Positions 41,064-51,117 of a stretch of 64,000 nt of DNA are shown in pieces. Below the pieces are notes generated by a model. That model searched no databases. It worked only from the letters and a program-made list of their open reading frames with translations, and had not been told where the DNA came from. The number at the start of each line of letters is the position of its first letter. Position 1 is the first letter of the stretch. Source of the DNA: an uncultured Eubacterium sp. (lineage in GTDB: Bacteria > Bacillota > Clostridia > Peptostreptococcales > Anaerovoracaceae); contig CABUXV010000001.1 of NCBI GenBank assembly GCA_902495595.1, forward strand, positions 62,001 to 126,000. The letters are read 5' to 3'. The position numbers and the translations under genes are program-made.

Positions 41064-42281
41064 ATGAAACCGGGAATTAATAATTATTCGGAGATAGGAA
41101 AACTGAATAAGGTGCTTCTTCACCGAATTGGAAATGAGATAGAGGGACTTGTTCCCGATAATTTTGAACGTCTTCTGTTTGACGATATACCTTATTTAAA
41201 AGTAGCTCAGCATGAGCATGACAGATTTGCAGACCTTTTGAGAGAAAATGATGTAGAAGTTGTATATTACACCGATGAAACCATTAAGGCATTAAAAGAC
41301 AAAGATGTCCGAAAAGAATTTATAAAGAAGTTTATAGACGAAAGCAATATATATTCAGAGGCTGTAAAAGAAGCGCTGGAAGAGTATCTGAATGATATGA
41401 CTGTAAAAGATATGGTTGAAAAGGTGATATCAGGGGTGAAGAAAAATGAAATTGAAGTAAAGACCAATTCCTTTGCGGATTATATTTCATCGGGATATCC
41501 TTATTATACAGACCCTATGCCTAATCTTTATTTTACGAGAGACCCGGGAGCATGCGTGGGCAATGGCATAAATATTCATCATATGAGTACGGTAGCAAGA
41601 AGGCGCGAAGCATTGCTTTTAAAATATATGTTTATGTACAACAGGGATTTTGCGCCGGAGGGCACAAATATATGGTATGATTACGACCAGGCATATTCCA
41701 TAGAAGGCGGAGATGTTCTTGTGATGTCTGATGAAATCGTTGCCATAGGATTATCTCAGAGGACTAATGTTGAGGGGATAGAGCAGTTTGCTAAAAATAT
41801 TCTTGGTAAATCTTCTTTCAGAAAAATTCTCGTATTTGATATACCGGAGTGCAGGGCTTTCATGCATCTTGATACTGTATTTACAATGGTAGACTATGAT
41901 AAATTTACTATACATCCGGAAATTGAAAAACCGCTTCAGATTTATGAAATAACACTTGACCGTGATGGAAATGCACATTTTTCAAGCATGCAGGACAGTT
42001 TGGAGAATATACTGAAAAAGGAATTAGGTCTTCCTGCTGTTGAACTGATAAGATGCGGAGGAAACGATGCTCAGGCAGCTCAAAGGGAACAATGGAACGA
42101 TGGGTCAAACACATTGGCAATAGCTCCGGCTAAAGTTGTGACTTATGAGAGGAACTACGTAACGAACGATCTGTTAGATAAAAAAGGGGTTAAAGTGCTT
42201 ACCATACCAAGTTCGGAACTTTCAAGGGGAAGAGGCGGTCCGAGATGTATGAGCTGTCCGGTAAACAGAGATAATCTTTAA
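41064..42281 (+). CDS. arcA: arginine deiminase
   Basis: Hydrolyses arginine to citrulline and ammonia, the first step of the arginine deiminase pathway that yields ATP in anaerobes. The 405-residue protein has the family motifs LYFTRDP, the EGGDVLV active-site stretch, HLDTVFTMVD and the nucleophilic cysteine near the end in GRGGPRCMSCPV. Length is normal. It sits 42 bases after the carbamoyltransferase gene and 41 bases before the carbamate kinase gene. No arginine/ornithine antiporter (ArcD) is within the cluster. Confidence 0.97.
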   Translation: MKPGINNYSEIGKLNKVLLHRIGNEIEGLVPDNFERLLFDDIPYLKVAQHEHDRFADLLRENDVEVVYYTDETIKALKDKDVRKEFIKKFIDESNIYSEAVKEALEEYLNDMTVKDMVEKVISGVKKNEIEVKTNSFADYISSGYPYYTDPMPNLYFTRDPGACVGNGINIHHMSTVARRREALLLKYMFMYNRDFAPEGTNIWYDYDQAYSIEGGDVLVMSDEIVAIGLSQRTNVEGIEQFAKNILGKSSFRKILVFDIPECRAFMHLDTVFTMVDYDKFTIHPEIEKPLQIYEITLDRDGNAHFSSMQDSLENILKKELGLPAVELIRCGGNDAQAAQREQWNDGSNTLAIAPAKVVTYERNYVTNDLLDKKGVKVLTIPSSELSRGRGGPRCMSCPVNRDNL

Positions 42282-42322
42282 AATCCGACGAAAAGATAAA
42301 GTTGATGGGGGAAAACTGCAAT

Positions 42323-43270
42323 ATGAATAAAGAAAAAATAGTGATTGCGCTGGGAGGAAATGCGCTCCAGTCATCCAAGGATGAGGCTACTTCTGATGCG
42401 CAGCTTAAAGTTGTAAAAAATACTTGCGAACATATAGCGCATATAAGCGGAATGGGATATGAAATCGCAGTAGTTCACGGAAATGGTCCTCAGGTAGGCC
42501 GTATCGTTATGGCATCAGAAGCGGCTAAGGATGTTACGCCTGTTATGCCTTTTGATGTATGCGGAGCCATGTCGCAGGGATATATCGGATACCACATACA
42601 GCAATGCTTAAAATATGCTTTAAACAGGAATAACCGTGATATTCCTGTTGTAACGGTTGCAACACAAGTTGTGGTAGATGAAAAAGACAGTGCATTTCAG
42701 AACCCTACTAAGCCTATAGGTCCATTTTATACGGAGGATGAAGCTAAAAGTATAAGTTCTGAAAAAGGATATGCTATGAAAGAAGATTCGGGACGCGGAT
42801 ACAGAAGAGTTGTAGCATCTCCTAAGCCGAAACGTATAGTTGAAATAGATGCTGTTAAGAATTTGTGGGACAGCGCAATAGTGATAACCTGCGGAGGAGG
42901 TGGAATTCCTGTTATAGAGAAACCAAATGGCGTGCTTGAGGGGATTGCAGCTGTCATAGATAAGGACTATGCAGCGGAACTTTTGGCTGAAAATGTCAAT
43001 GCTGATATTCTTATGATATTGACAGAAGTTGAAAAAGTTTCTTTGAATTTTAATAAGCCTGAACAGAAAGAACTGTCAAAGATGACGCTTGATGAGGCTT
43101 CTGGATATATAGATGAAGGTCATTTTCCTGCGGGAAGCATGCTTCCTAAAATTGAGGCAGCCATGAAATTTGTCAGGGCATATCCTGATAAGAAAGCTAT
43201 AATTACATCCCTGGATAAAGCTGTAGATGCTCTTAAAGGGGAAACGGGAACGGTTATTTCTTTTAACTAA
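42323..43270 (+). CDS. arcC: carbamate kinase
   Basis: Makes ATP from ADP and carbamoyl phosphate, the last step of the arginine deiminase pathway. The 315 residues show ALGGNALQ at the start, VHGNGPQVG, TCGGGGIPV and FPAGSMLPKIEAAMKFV, all typical of ArcC. In-frame TTG/ATG codons at 42302-42307 exist, but GGGGGAA lies 14 bases before the ATG at 42323. It ends the arginine cluster. Confidence 0.96.
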   Translation: MNKEKIVIALGGNALQSSKDEATSDAQLKVVKNTCEHIAHISGMGYEIAVVHGNGPQVGRIVMASEAAKDVTPVMPFDVCGAMSQGYIGYHIQQCLKYALNRNNRDIPVVTVATQVVVDEKDSAFQNPTKPIGPFYTEDEAKSISSEKGYAMKEDSGRGYRRVVASPKPKRIVEIDAVKNLWDSAIVITCGGGGIPVIEKPNGVLEGIAAVIDKDYAAELLAENVNADILMILTEVEKVSLNFNKPEQKELSKMTLDEASGYIDEGHFPAGSMLPKIEAAMKFVRAYPDKKAIITSLDKAVDALKGETGTVISFN

Positions 43271-43410
43271 TCTGTTATAAATATAGAATACAGCAATAAT
43301 GCCTGAAAATTAAGAAAAGAATTTTCTTGCTTTAAATAATAATAAATGATATCATCATAGGGTACAATTTTTTTCAAAGCTTCGATACCACGAGGAAAAG
43401 AAGGTAGAAT

Positions 43411-44049
43411 ATGGAGATAGAATTAAAGTATAATATCCCTGCAGAGGGTATTGCTTCTGAAATTTGGAAGAATAAGTTATTCTCTTGCGTGGAGGAGAAA
43501 GATTCAAGAGAAGAAATATGTCTTGATGCAAAATATTTTGATACTTTTAATTGTGATTTAGCTAAGAAGCAGATTGCGTACCGAATAAGAAAAGAGGGTG
43601 AACGTTGGGTTGCTGCTTTAAAGTGCAATGGAACTAACGAAGGAGCTCTTCATAAGAGACTGGAAATAAGTATTCCCGTTGTAAACGGAGAACCGGATTT
43701 GTCGGTTTTCTGTGAAAGCGAGATGGGAGACAAGCTTCAAGAGATAGTTGACGATGATGATATCAAATGTGTACTTGAAACCAAGTTTCACAGAAAGAGA
43801 ATGCGGCTTGACACAGGAACAGGAATATTTGAGCTTTCTATAGATAAAGGCAAAATTATAACAAGATATGGCGAAGAACCTATCTTTGAAGTCGAGATAG
43901 AGCTTTTTTCCGGTGAGACCGATGAGCTCATGGAGCTTGGAGAACGTCTTCAGAAAGAATATAATTTAGAAACTCAGGAATTAAGCAAGTATGCCAGAGG
44001 CATAAACATAATCAAAGAGGGTAAGAAGCGTGAAAAATTAATGAAATAA
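43411..44049 (+). CDS. CYTH domain protein
   Basis: A 212-residue CYTH/triphosphate-tunnel metalloenzyme. The defining ExExK motif is EIELK at residues 2-6, and further charged tunnel residues occur in YRIRKEGERWVAALKCNG, KRLEISI and EVEIELFSG. Family members are adenylyl cyclases, thiamine triphosphatases or inorganic triphosphatases; which applies here cannot be told. A Bacillus YjbK-type triphosphatase is a reasonable guess. Confidence 0.85.
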   Translation: MEIELKYNIPAEGIASEIWKNKLFSCVEEKDSREEICLDAKYFDTFNCDLAKKQIAYRIRKEGERWVAALKCNGTNEGALHKRLEISIPVVNGEPDLSVFCESEMGDKLQEIVDDDDIKCVLETKFHRKRMRLDTGTGIFELSIDKGKIITRYGEEPIFEVEIELFSGETDELMELGERLQKEYNLETQELSKYARGINIIKEGKKREKLMK

Positions 44050-44053
44050 ACAT

Positions 44054-44088
44054 AAAAACATCTCTGCAAAGTTTGCAGAGATGTTTTT
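44054..44088. terminator. bidirectional terminator between CYTH gene and mnmM
   Basis: A nearly perfect hairpin: AAAAACATCTCTGCAAA (44054-44070) and TTTGCAGAGATGTTTTT (44072-44088). Flanking A and T runs allow it to stop transcription from both converging genes. Confidence 0.9.
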
Positions 44089-44113
44089 GATATGATGTGT
44101 AAAATCCGATGCA

Positions 44114-44704
44114 TTATTTTAACGTTATTAAAAGTATTTCAGGTGGGTTTTTAGGTTGGTTAAGCATGTTGATATATGCGCAGTGATATTGTTTGGGATT
44201 GAGGTTTTCAGCAAATTCCATAAGCTTTTGTTTTTCGGTTCTTCCTTCGAGGTGCCCGCTGTACATAGTAATGGCGAGAATGCCGTCTTTTACCAGAAGC
44301 TCAAGACAGCTTTTAACGGCGGTTATGGTTGAATCGGAATGTGTAGTGAGTTTTTTGTTTCCTCCTGGTAAATATCCTAAATTGAATACGGCGGCATTTA
44401 TTTGCTCTTTAACAAAATGCGATATTTTATCGTGAGACTGACATATAAGGTTTATTTTTTTATCCGGGTTTATACCATATGCAATATCATTTTCAAAACC
44501 AGCGGAAATCAAAAGATTTTCGGTAGATTTCAAAGCAGTTTCCTGTACGTCAAAAGCATAAAGTTTCGATGGAGAGGATTCCATCAGAAAGAGAGTGTCC
44601 TTTCCGTTTCCGCAGGTGGCATCTACCAGCACATCTCCTTTTTTTATATAATTTTTTAATATATAAGCTGAAAATCTCGCTGTGCTGCGAATTATATTTG
44701 ACAT
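44114..44704 (-). CDS. mnmM: class I methyltransferase, YtqB/MnmM type
   Basis: A 196-residue SAM-dependent methyltransferase of the YtqB (rRNA_methylase) family; Bacillus and Staphylococcus members methylate the wobble uridine side chain nm5s2U to mnm5s2U. Motif I is VDATCGNGKDTLFL near residue 27, and the signature FNLGYLPGGNKKLTT is complete. The gene is alone and reads leftward, converging with the CYTH gene across a shared terminator. Confidence 0.88.
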   Translation of the reverse strand: MSNIIRSTARFSAYILKNYIKKGDVLVDATCGNGKDTLFLMESSPSKLYAFDVQETALKSTENLLISAGFENDIAYGINPDKKINLICQSHDKISHFVKEQINAAVFNLGYLPGGNKKLTTHSDSTITAVKSCLELLVKDGILAITMYSGHLEGRTEKQKLMEFAENLNPKQYHCAYINMLNQPKNPPEILLITLK

Positions 44705-44806
44705 TTATGGTATAATTCCTTTATAATCTTAAAAATCCAATATAATCCATTATGTCGGATTTGTTAAATGATGTCAATATATGTAGGGCTGTTTTTTTCT
44801 TTAGCC

Positions 44807-44835
44807 TTTACTTTTCAAAGGAAACGAGGTATAAT
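44807..44835 (+). promoter_or_regulatory. sigma-A promoter of tig
   Basis: TTTACT (44807-44812), a 17-base spacer and TATAAT (44830-44835), 42 bases before the trigger factor start. A second TGGTATAAT occurs at 44708-44716 further upstream. Confidence 0.55.
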
Positions 44836-44876
44836 ATAATGCACTATGTGTTTATAATCGAGGAGGATATATATTC

Positions 44877-46160
44877 ATGAAATCAACATTAATTTCAAAA
44901 GAAAACAACGAAGCAAAATTCACAATGGAATTCACTGCAGAAGAATTTGAGAATGCAATAATAGGAGCTTACAAAGCTCAGAAGGATAAATTCACTATAG
45001 ACGGATTCAGAAAGGGTAAAGCTCCCAGAAGTATAATAGAGAAAAAATATGGGGAAGGAATATTCTTTGAAGATGCTATAAATAATTTGTTTTCCCTTCA
45101 CTATCCGCTGGCGCTTGATGAACTTGACCTTGATGTTATAGACAGCCCGAAAGCTGAATTCAGTCAGTTGAAAAAGGGCGAGGGTTTTACGGTTACAATA
45201 AACGTTGCATGTTATCCTGAAATTGAAGTAAAGGACTACAAAGGCGTCGAGATAGAAACCGTTAATACGGAAGTAACCGATGAGGCTGTTGACGAGGAAA
45301 TCAAGAGCATGTCGAGAAAGAATTCAAGAATGATAACAGTAGACAGACCTGCAAAGGACGGAGATATGGTTCTTATAGATTATGAGGGATGGGTAGGAGA
45401 TAATCAGTTTGAAGGAGGCACTGCCGAAAGACAGCCGCTTAAATTAGGTTCGGGAACTTTCATTCCAGGATTTGAAGAACAGCTTATAGGCGTTAGTACC
45501 GGAGAGGATAAGGACGTTAAGGTTACTTTCCCTGAAGAATATCACGCAGAAGATCTTGCAGGAAAAGAAGCAGTATTTAAGTGCAAAGTGCATGAAATAA
45601 AAGAAGAAGAACTTCCTGAAATTAATGATGATTTCGTAAAAGATGTAAGTGAATTTGACACTCTTGACGAGCTTAAAGCAGATGTAAGGGAAAAGTTGGT
45701 CAAAGAAGCTGCTGATAAAGATGAAAATCAAATGAAGAACAGCGCCATCGAAAAGGTGTTTGAGGCAAACGATATAGATGTTCCTGACGTTATGGTGGAA
45801 AGTGAGATAGAAAATATGATGTCTGAATTCGACCAGCAGCTCAGAAGTCAGGGAATGGATTTAGATTCGTATTTCAAGTATATGGGAACCGATTCAAATT
45901 CATTTAAGGAAACGTTAAAAGATGAGGCGTTTAAGAAAGTTAAAACGAGAATGATAATCTCGGCTATAGCTGAACAGGAGAAGTTTGAGGCTACAGACGA
46001 TGATGTGCAGAAAGAAATCGAGTCAATGGCTCAGATGTATGGTCTTGAGGCAGATAAAGTGAAAGAAATGCTGGGAGAGCAGAATATAAAAATGATATCG
46101 GGAGATATTAAGCTGAGAAAAGCTATTGATTACATTTATGATAATGCTGTAAAAAAATAA
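44877..46160 (+). CDS. tig: trigger factor (ribosome-associated chaperone)
   Basis: Chaperone that binds the ribosomal exit tunnel, 427 residues. The ribosome-docking signature is GFRKGKAPRSIIEKKYG (about 43-59), a FKBP-type prolyl isomerase domain spans about 160-245 (GDMVLIDYEGWVGDNQFEGG, GSGTFIPGFEEQLIG), and the helical substrate-binding arms fill the C-terminal part. It heads the tig-clpP-clpX-lon-engB order that is common in Firmicutes. AGGAGGATAT precedes the ATG. Confidence 0.97.
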   Translation: MKSTLISKENNEAKFTMEFTAEEFENAIIGAYKAQKDKFTIDGFRKGKAPRSIIEKKYGEGIFFEDAINNLFSLHYPLALDELDLDVIDSPKAEFSQLKKGEGFTVTINVACYPEIEVKDYKGVEIETVNTEVTDEAVDEEIKSMSRKNSRMITVDRPAKDGDMVLIDYEGWVGDNQFEGGTAERQPLKLGSGTFIPGFEEQLIGVSTGEDKDVKVTFPEEYHAEDLAGKEAVFKCKVHEIKEEELPEINDDFVKDVSEFDTLDELKADVREKLVKEAADKDENQMKNSAIEKVFEANDIDVPDVMVESEIENMMSEFDQQLRSQGMDLDSYFKYMGTDSNSFKETLKDEAFKKVKTRMIISAIAEQEKFEATDDDVQKEIESMAQMYGLEADKVKEMLGEQNIKMISGDIKLRKAIDYIYDNAVKK

Positions 46161-46186
46161 GCGAAAATTAAAAGGAGGTCCGGATT

Positions 46187-46768
46187 ATGGCATTGATTCC
46201 TTATGTTATTGAACAGACAGGCAGAGGGGAAAGGTCCTACGATATTTATTCGAGGCTCTTAAAGGACAGGATAATTTTTTTAGGTGAGGCTATAGATGAA
46301 AACGTAGCCAGTACTATCGTGGCACAACTGTTGTTTTTGGAAGCTGAGGATCCGGATAAGGACATAAATATATATATAAACAGCCCCGGCGGTTCTGTAA
46401 CCGCCGGAATGGCTATTTATGATACGATGCAGTATATAAAGCCTGAGGTGTCTACAATTTGTATAGGTATGGCGGCAAGTATGGGAGCATTCCTGCTTTC
46501 TGCCGGACAAAAAGGCAAAAGATATGCTCTTCCAAATGCAGAGATAATGATTCATCAGCCTCTTGGAGGTGTGCAGGGACAGGCAGAAGATATTAAAATA
46601 CATGCGGAATGGATTTTGAAGACAAGAGAAAAGCTAAACAGAATTTTAAGCAGCAATACAGGACAGCCCTTGAATATTATAGCAAGAGATACAGATAGAG
46701 ATAATTTTATGTCTGCAGATGAAGCTATGAATTACGGTCTTATAGATAAAGTAATAAGAGACAGATAA
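46187..46768 (+). CDS. clpP: ATP-dependent Clp protease proteolytic subunit
   Basis: Serine peptidase that forms the double heptamer of the ClpXP/ClpCP machines. The catalytic triad is at the usual positions: Ser98 (GMAASMGA), His123 (MIHQPLGG) and Asp172 (DTDRDNFMSADEA). Length (193) is standard, with AAAGGAGGT upstream. It is followed by clpX after 13 bases. Confidence 0.98.
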   Translation: MALIPYVIEQTGRGERSYDIYSRLLKDRIIFLGEAIDENVASTIVAQLLFLEAEDPDKDINIYINSPGGSVTAGMAIYDTMQYIKPEVSTICIGMAASMGAFLLSAGQKGKRYALPNAEIMIHQPLGGVQGQAEDIKIHAEWILKTREKLNRILSSNTGQPLNIIARDTDRDNFMSADEAMNYGLIDKVIRDR

Positions 46769-46781
46769 CGGGGGTGGATTT

Positions 46782-48077
46782 ATGAGTAAATATGATGATA
46801 ATAACGAATTGAGATGTTCGTTTTGCGGAAAGCCGCAGAGTCAGGTTAAGAAACTTGTAAGCGGTTCAGGAGTATATATATGCAATGAGTGTGTTGCACT
46901 TTGTCAGGATATAATAGAATCCGAAGAAAGCAAACATGCTGCTCAGGAACAGACTGCCGAAGCAGGCGGCAGACTTCCGAAACCAAAAGAGATTTTTGAT
47001 ATACTTTCGGAATATGTAATCGGACAGGATAATGCAAAGAAAGCTCTTTCGGTTGCTGTATACAACCATTATAAGAGAATAAAGAACGATTATTCTGTTG
47101 ATGAAAAAGACAGTGAAATAGAATTGCAGAAAAGCAATATTGTTATGGTCGGACCTACGGGTTCCGGTAAGACGCTGCTTGCGCAGACACTGGCAAAGAT
47201 TCTTGATGTACCTTTTGCGATTGCAGACGCTACAGCGCTTACAGAAGCCGGATATGTGGGAGAAGACGTTGAAAATATACTTTTGAAACTTATTCAGGCG
47301 GCTGATTACGATATAGAAAAAGCCCAGAAGGGGATAATATATGTCGATGAGATTGATAAGATAGCCAGAAAGTCAGAGAATCCTTCGATAACAAGAGATG
47401 TAAGCGGTGAAGGCGTACAGCAGGCATTGCTTAAAATTTTGGAAGGAACGGTTGCAAATGTACCTCCGCAGGGAGGGAGAAAACATCCTCATCAGGATTT
47501 TCTGCAATTTGATACCACTAATGTACTCTTCATATGCGGAGGTGCATTTGACGGACTTGACAAAGTGGTTCAGAGAAGAATCGGTGAAAAGACCATAGGA
47601 TTTAATTCCAATGTTGAAAACAACAAGATGGAACAGGCGGAGATTTTAAAACATGTTCAGCATGAAGATTTGCTTAAATATGGTTTAATTCCTGAATTTA
47701 TAGGCAGGCTTCCTGTTCTTGTAACTCTTGAAGAACTTTCTAAAGATGCTTTGATAAGGATAATAACCGAACCGAAGAATGCATTGGTTAAGCAATATAA
47801 CAAATTATTCGATATGGATGATGTTGAACTTGAGATAACTTCCGATGCAATAGAAGCCATAGCGGAAAAGGCTTTGCAGAGGAAGACGGGAGCAAGGGGC
47901 TTGAGAGGCATCATGGAAAAAATAATGACAAATATCATGTATGAAGTGCCTTCAAGAAATGATGTTAAAAAATGTATTATAACAAGAGAAACCGTAGAGG
48001 CAGAAAAAGAACCTGAACTTATATTAGCTGAACCTAAGCTTGCTAAGACCAAGGGAGCAACAGCAGAAACGGCGTAA
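46782..48077 (+). CDS. clpX: ATP-dependent Clp protease ATPase subunit ClpX
   Basis: Hexameric AAA+ unfoldase feeding ClpP, 431 residues. An N-terminal C4 zinc finger (CSFCGKPQ...ICNECVALC), Walker A GPTGSGKT, Walker B IIYVDEIDKIA, the IGF-type ClpP-docking loop region (EKTIGFNS) and sensor-2 TGARGLRGIME are present. Spacing to clpP is 13 bases, so the pair is cotranscribed. Confidence 0.98.
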   Translation: MSKYDDNNELRCSFCGKPQSQVKKLVSGSGVYICNECVALCQDIIESEESKHAAQEQTAEAGGRLPKPKEIFDILSEYVIGQDNAKKALSVAVYNHYKRIKNDYSVDEKDSEIELQKSNIVMVGPTGSGKTLLAQTLAKILDVPFAIADATALTEAGYVGEDVENILLKLIQAADYDIEKAQKGIIYVDEIDKIARKSENPSITRDVSGEGVQQALLKILEGTVANVPPQGGRKHPHQDFLQFDTTNVLFICGGAFDGLDKVVQRRIGEKTIGFNSNVENNKMEQAEILKHVQHEDLLKYGLIPEFIGRLPVLVTLEELSKDALIRIITEPKNALVKQYNKLFDMDDVELEITSDAIEAIAEKALQRKTGARGLRGIMEKIMTNIMYEVPSRNDVKKCIITRETVEAEKEPELILAEPKLAKTKGATAETA

Positions 48078-48136
48078 TTGAAATTTATCATGGGGCGGCT
48101 TTTAAGTCGCCCTGTTTATATAAAGGAGGAGATTGC

Positions 48137-50533
48137 ATGGATGAAAAAAATAAAATTCTTAATGATATGGATAATATAAAGGATGAAAAAATAGAGGATT
48201 TGGATATAGTTGATAAGATGGAGCTTCCGATGATACCTTTGAGAGGTCTTTCTGTATTTCCCAATATGGTACTTCATTTTGACATCGGACGTGAAAAATC
48301 CATAAATGCTCTGGAGAAAGCCATGATAATGAATCAGCATATTTTCCTGGCATCTCAGAAAGACGATAATACGGATCTTCCTACTCCTGAGGATTTTTAT
48401 CATATAGGAACCATAGGGAAGATAAAGCAAATGCTGAAACTTCCGGGAGACTCCATAAGGGTTTTAGTTGAAGGAATATGCAGAGGGGAAATTGAAGAGA
48501 TATCCTTTGATGTTCCTTACTTCAGCTGCGTTGTAAAAAAAATAGAGGATGAATCCCCTGAAGATGATGATGCTGAAGCAGAAGCATTGATGAGAACCGT
48601 ACTTTCAAGTTTCGATGAATATATAAACGTTAATCAAAATCTATCGCCTGAAGTGTTTGCCGGCGTGGTTACCATAGAAGAACCGGGAAGAATGGCGGAT
48701 ATGATAGCTTCTCATCTGGAACTTAAACTGGAAGACAAGCAGATACTGCTTGAAACCTTTGATGCAAAAGAAAGACTTCGCAAGTTAAATGATATGATTA
48801 TAAAGGAGATTGAGATACTCAATATCGAACATGATATAACGAGTAAGGTAAAGTCTCAGATAAACAAGAATCAGAGAGAATATTATCTCAGGGAGCAGAT
48901 GAGAGCCATACAGGAAGAACTGGGCGGAACAGAAGATATGGAAGATGAAATCGCAGGTTTTAAAGAAACTCTCGAATCCCTTGAACTTGATGAAAAGACA
49001 AAGGATAAAATAGAAAAGGAAATAAATAGATTTTCCAAGATGCAGCCGGCTTCAGCGGAAGCTACTGTAAGCAGAAACTATATTGAAACCGTATTGGCTC
49101 TTCCTTGGAATAAAGAAAGCGAAGATAATATAGATTTAAACAAGGCAGAAGAGATACTTAATGAGGACCACTACGGTTTGAATAAGGTAAAGGAAAGAGT
49201 TCTGGAATATTTAGCAGTTATGCAGCTTTCGGAAAGCCTTAAAGGACCAATACTGTGTCTTGTTGGTCCTCCGGGAGTCGGTAAGACCTCTATAGCTAAA
49301 AGTGTGGCGAGAGCTGTAGGAAGAGAGTTTGTGAGGATGTCCTTGGGAGGTGTCAGAGATGAAGCTGAGATAAGAGGTCACAGAAGAACTTATATAGGAG
49401 CAATACCGGGCAGAATAATGAATGCTGTCAAAGAAAGCGGAGTTAAAAATCCTGTGTTTCTTTTTGATGAGGTTGATAAGATCGGGGCAGATTATAAAGG
49501 TGACCCGGCTTCGGCTCTTTTGGAAGTATTAGACCCGGAACAGAACAAAGATTTTACAGATCACTATCTGGAAGTTCCTTTTGATTTATCAAAAGTGATG
49601 TTTATAACGACCGCAAATACTACTGAAACTATACCAAGGCCGCTGTTAGACAGAATGGAAGTTATAGAAGTAAGCGGATATACAGAAGAAGAAAAGCTTA
49701 ATATAGCCCAGCAATATCTAGTTCCTAAACAGATAAAAGAAAACGGTCTTGCTAAAAGCAATATTGCATTTACGGAGCAGGGCATAAGAACTATAATAAA
49801 TTATTATACGAGGGAGTCAGGCGTAAGAAATCTGGAAAGAGAAATAGGCACTTTGTGCAGAAAAGTTGCCAAAAATTACGTTTGTGGAGATACTAAAAAA
49901 GTCAGCATATCCTCTAAAAAAGTTCAGGAGTTTTTAGGCAAGAAAAAATTCAGATTTGATATAATAAAAGGAGAAACCGAAGTAGGCGTTACTACCGGAC
50001 TTGCATGGACAGCAGTGGGAGGAGACACTCTGTTTATAGAAACGACATCTGTACCTGGTAGCGGAAAGCTTGTTCTTACGGGACAGCTTGGAGATGTAAT
50101 GCAGGAATCGGCAAAAGCTGGAATAAGCTATATACGCTCAGCAGCAAAAAAACTTAAAATTGACGAAGAATTTTATAAGAAATGCGATCTGCATATTCAC
50201 ATTCCGGAAGGAGCAATACCTAAAGACGGACCTTCTGCAGGCGTTACAATGTGTACTGCAATAATTTCTACACTGACAGGAATACCGGTAAGAAAAGATA
50301 TTGCTATGACCGGAGAAATAACTTTAAGAGGAAAAATTCTTCCTGTGGGAGGAATAAGAGAAAAGGTAATGGCAGCTCATCGTGCAGGAATAAGAAAAGT
50401 GCTGCTTCCAAAAGATAACGAAGCAGATATATCCGATATTCCTCAGACAGTAAGAGATGAAATGGAATTTGTTTTGATAAAGCATGTAAATGATGCGTTA
50501 AAACAGGTTTTGGTAAAGGATGAATCAAAATGA
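48137..50533 (+). CDS. lon: ATP-dependent protease Lon
   Basis: AAA+ serine protease of 798 residues. The N-terminal LAN substrate domain (about 28-230) is followed by a helical linker, the ATPase with Walker A GPPGVGKTS and Walker B PVFLFDEVDKIG, and the protease domain with the catalytic Ser in PKDGPSAGVTM and the Lys in the following GEITLRGKILPVGGIREK region. GGAGGAG precedes the ATG. Its stop overlaps the start of engB by four bases. Confidence 0.97.
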   Translation: MDEKNKILNDMDNIKDEKIEDLDIVDKMELPMIPLRGLSVFPNMVLHFDIGREKSINALEKAMIMNQHIFLASQKDDNTDLPTPEDFYHIGTIGKIKQMLKLPGDSIRVLVEGICRGEIEEISFDVPYFSCVVKKIEDESPEDDDAEAEALMRTVLSSFDEYINVNQNLSPEVFAGVVTIEEPGRMADMIASHLELKLEDKQILLETFDAKERLRKLNDMIIKEIEILNIEHDITSKVKSQINKNQREYYLREQMRAIQEELGGTEDMEDEIAGFKETLESLELDEKTKDKIEKEINRFSKMQPASAEATVSRNYIETVLALPWNKESEDNIDLNKAEEILNEDHYGLNKVKERVLEYLAVMQLSESLKGPILCLVGPPGVGKTSIAKSVARAVGREFVRMSLGGVRDEAEIRGHRRTYIGAIPGRIMNAVKESGVKNPVFLFDEVDKIGADYKGDPASALLEVLDPEQNKDFTDHYLEVPFDLSKVMFITTANTTETIPRPLLDRMEVIEVSGYTEEEKLNIAQQYLVPKQIKENGLAKSNIAFTEQGIRTIINYYTRESGVRNLEREIGTLCRKVAKNYVCGDTKKVSISSKKVQEFLGKKKFRFDIIKGETEVGVTTGLAWTAVGGDTLFIETTSVPGSGKLVLTGQLGDVMQESAKAGISYIRSAAKKLKIDEEFYKKCDLHIHIPEGAIPKDGPSAGVTMCTAIISTLTGIPVRKDIAMTGEITLRGKILPVGGIREKVMAAHRAGIRKVLLPKDNEADISDIPQTVRDEMEFVLIKHVNDALKQVLVKDESK

Positions 50534-51117
50534 TAATAAAGAAATCAGACCTTGAAGCAGTTGCGGTAAGAGCCGACCAGTATCCTCCGGATAATTTAAG
50601 TGAAATAGCATTTGCAGGGAGGTCCAATGTAGGAAAATCGTCTCTGTTGAATTTAATTACAGGGAGGAAGAAACTGGCGAGGGTCAGTGGAAGTCCGGGT
50701 AAAACAAGAACCATAAACTTTTATCTGATAAATGAAGAATTCAGAATTGTGGATCTTCCCGGATACGGATATGCCAAAGTTTCAAAATCCATATCGGAAG
50801 GCTGGGGAGAAATGATGGAGCGTTACCTTGAAAGCAGACCTAATTTATTAAAGGTTATTCAGCTCGTAGATATAAGACATGCCCCGTCAAAGCAGGATAT
50901 AGAAATGTACAGCTATCTTAGGCATTATGGATTGGATGGTATTGTAGTAGCAACTAAAGCTGATAAAATTTCGAGAAACCAGATTCAGAAAAGTATAAAG
51001 ACTATAAGGTCTGTTTTGAAATTGTCACAGGATGATATGGTTATTCCGGTATCTTCCTTGAAAAGAACCGGATGTGAAGAGTTGCTTGAAGTTATGGAGA
51101 AATTACTGGAGGGCTAA
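50530..51117 (+). CDS. engB: ribosome biogenesis GTPase YsxC/EngB
   Basis: Essential circularly simple (non-permuted) GTPase needed for 50S assembly, 195 residues. G1 GRSNVGKSSLLN, G3 VDLPGYGYAKV, G4 ATKADK and G5 IPVSSLK are complete. Coupled to lon through an ATGA overlap, the same neighbour as in Bacillus. Confidence 0.96.
   Translation: MIIKKSDLEAVAVRADQYPPDNLSEIAFAGRSNVGKSSLLNLITGRKKLARVSGSPGKTRTINFYLINEEFRIVDLPGYGYAKVSKSISEGWGEMMERYLESRPNLLKVIQLVDIRHAPSKQDIEMYSYLRHYGLDGIVVATKADKISRNQIQKSIKTIRSVLKLSQDDMVIPVSSLKRTGCEELLEVMEKLLEG

Noticed and set aside
41064..41100. AATTAATAATTATTC sequence resembling an arginine-repressor box at the start of arcA
   Set aside because: It is inside the coding region and encodes ordinary N-terminal residues; AT-rich half-matches of this kind are expected by chance.
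43312..43328. AAGAAAA-GAA-TTTTCTT hairpin after arcC as a terminator
   Set aside because: The stem is all A/T apart from one G-C pair per arm and no T tract follows, so it would be unstable.
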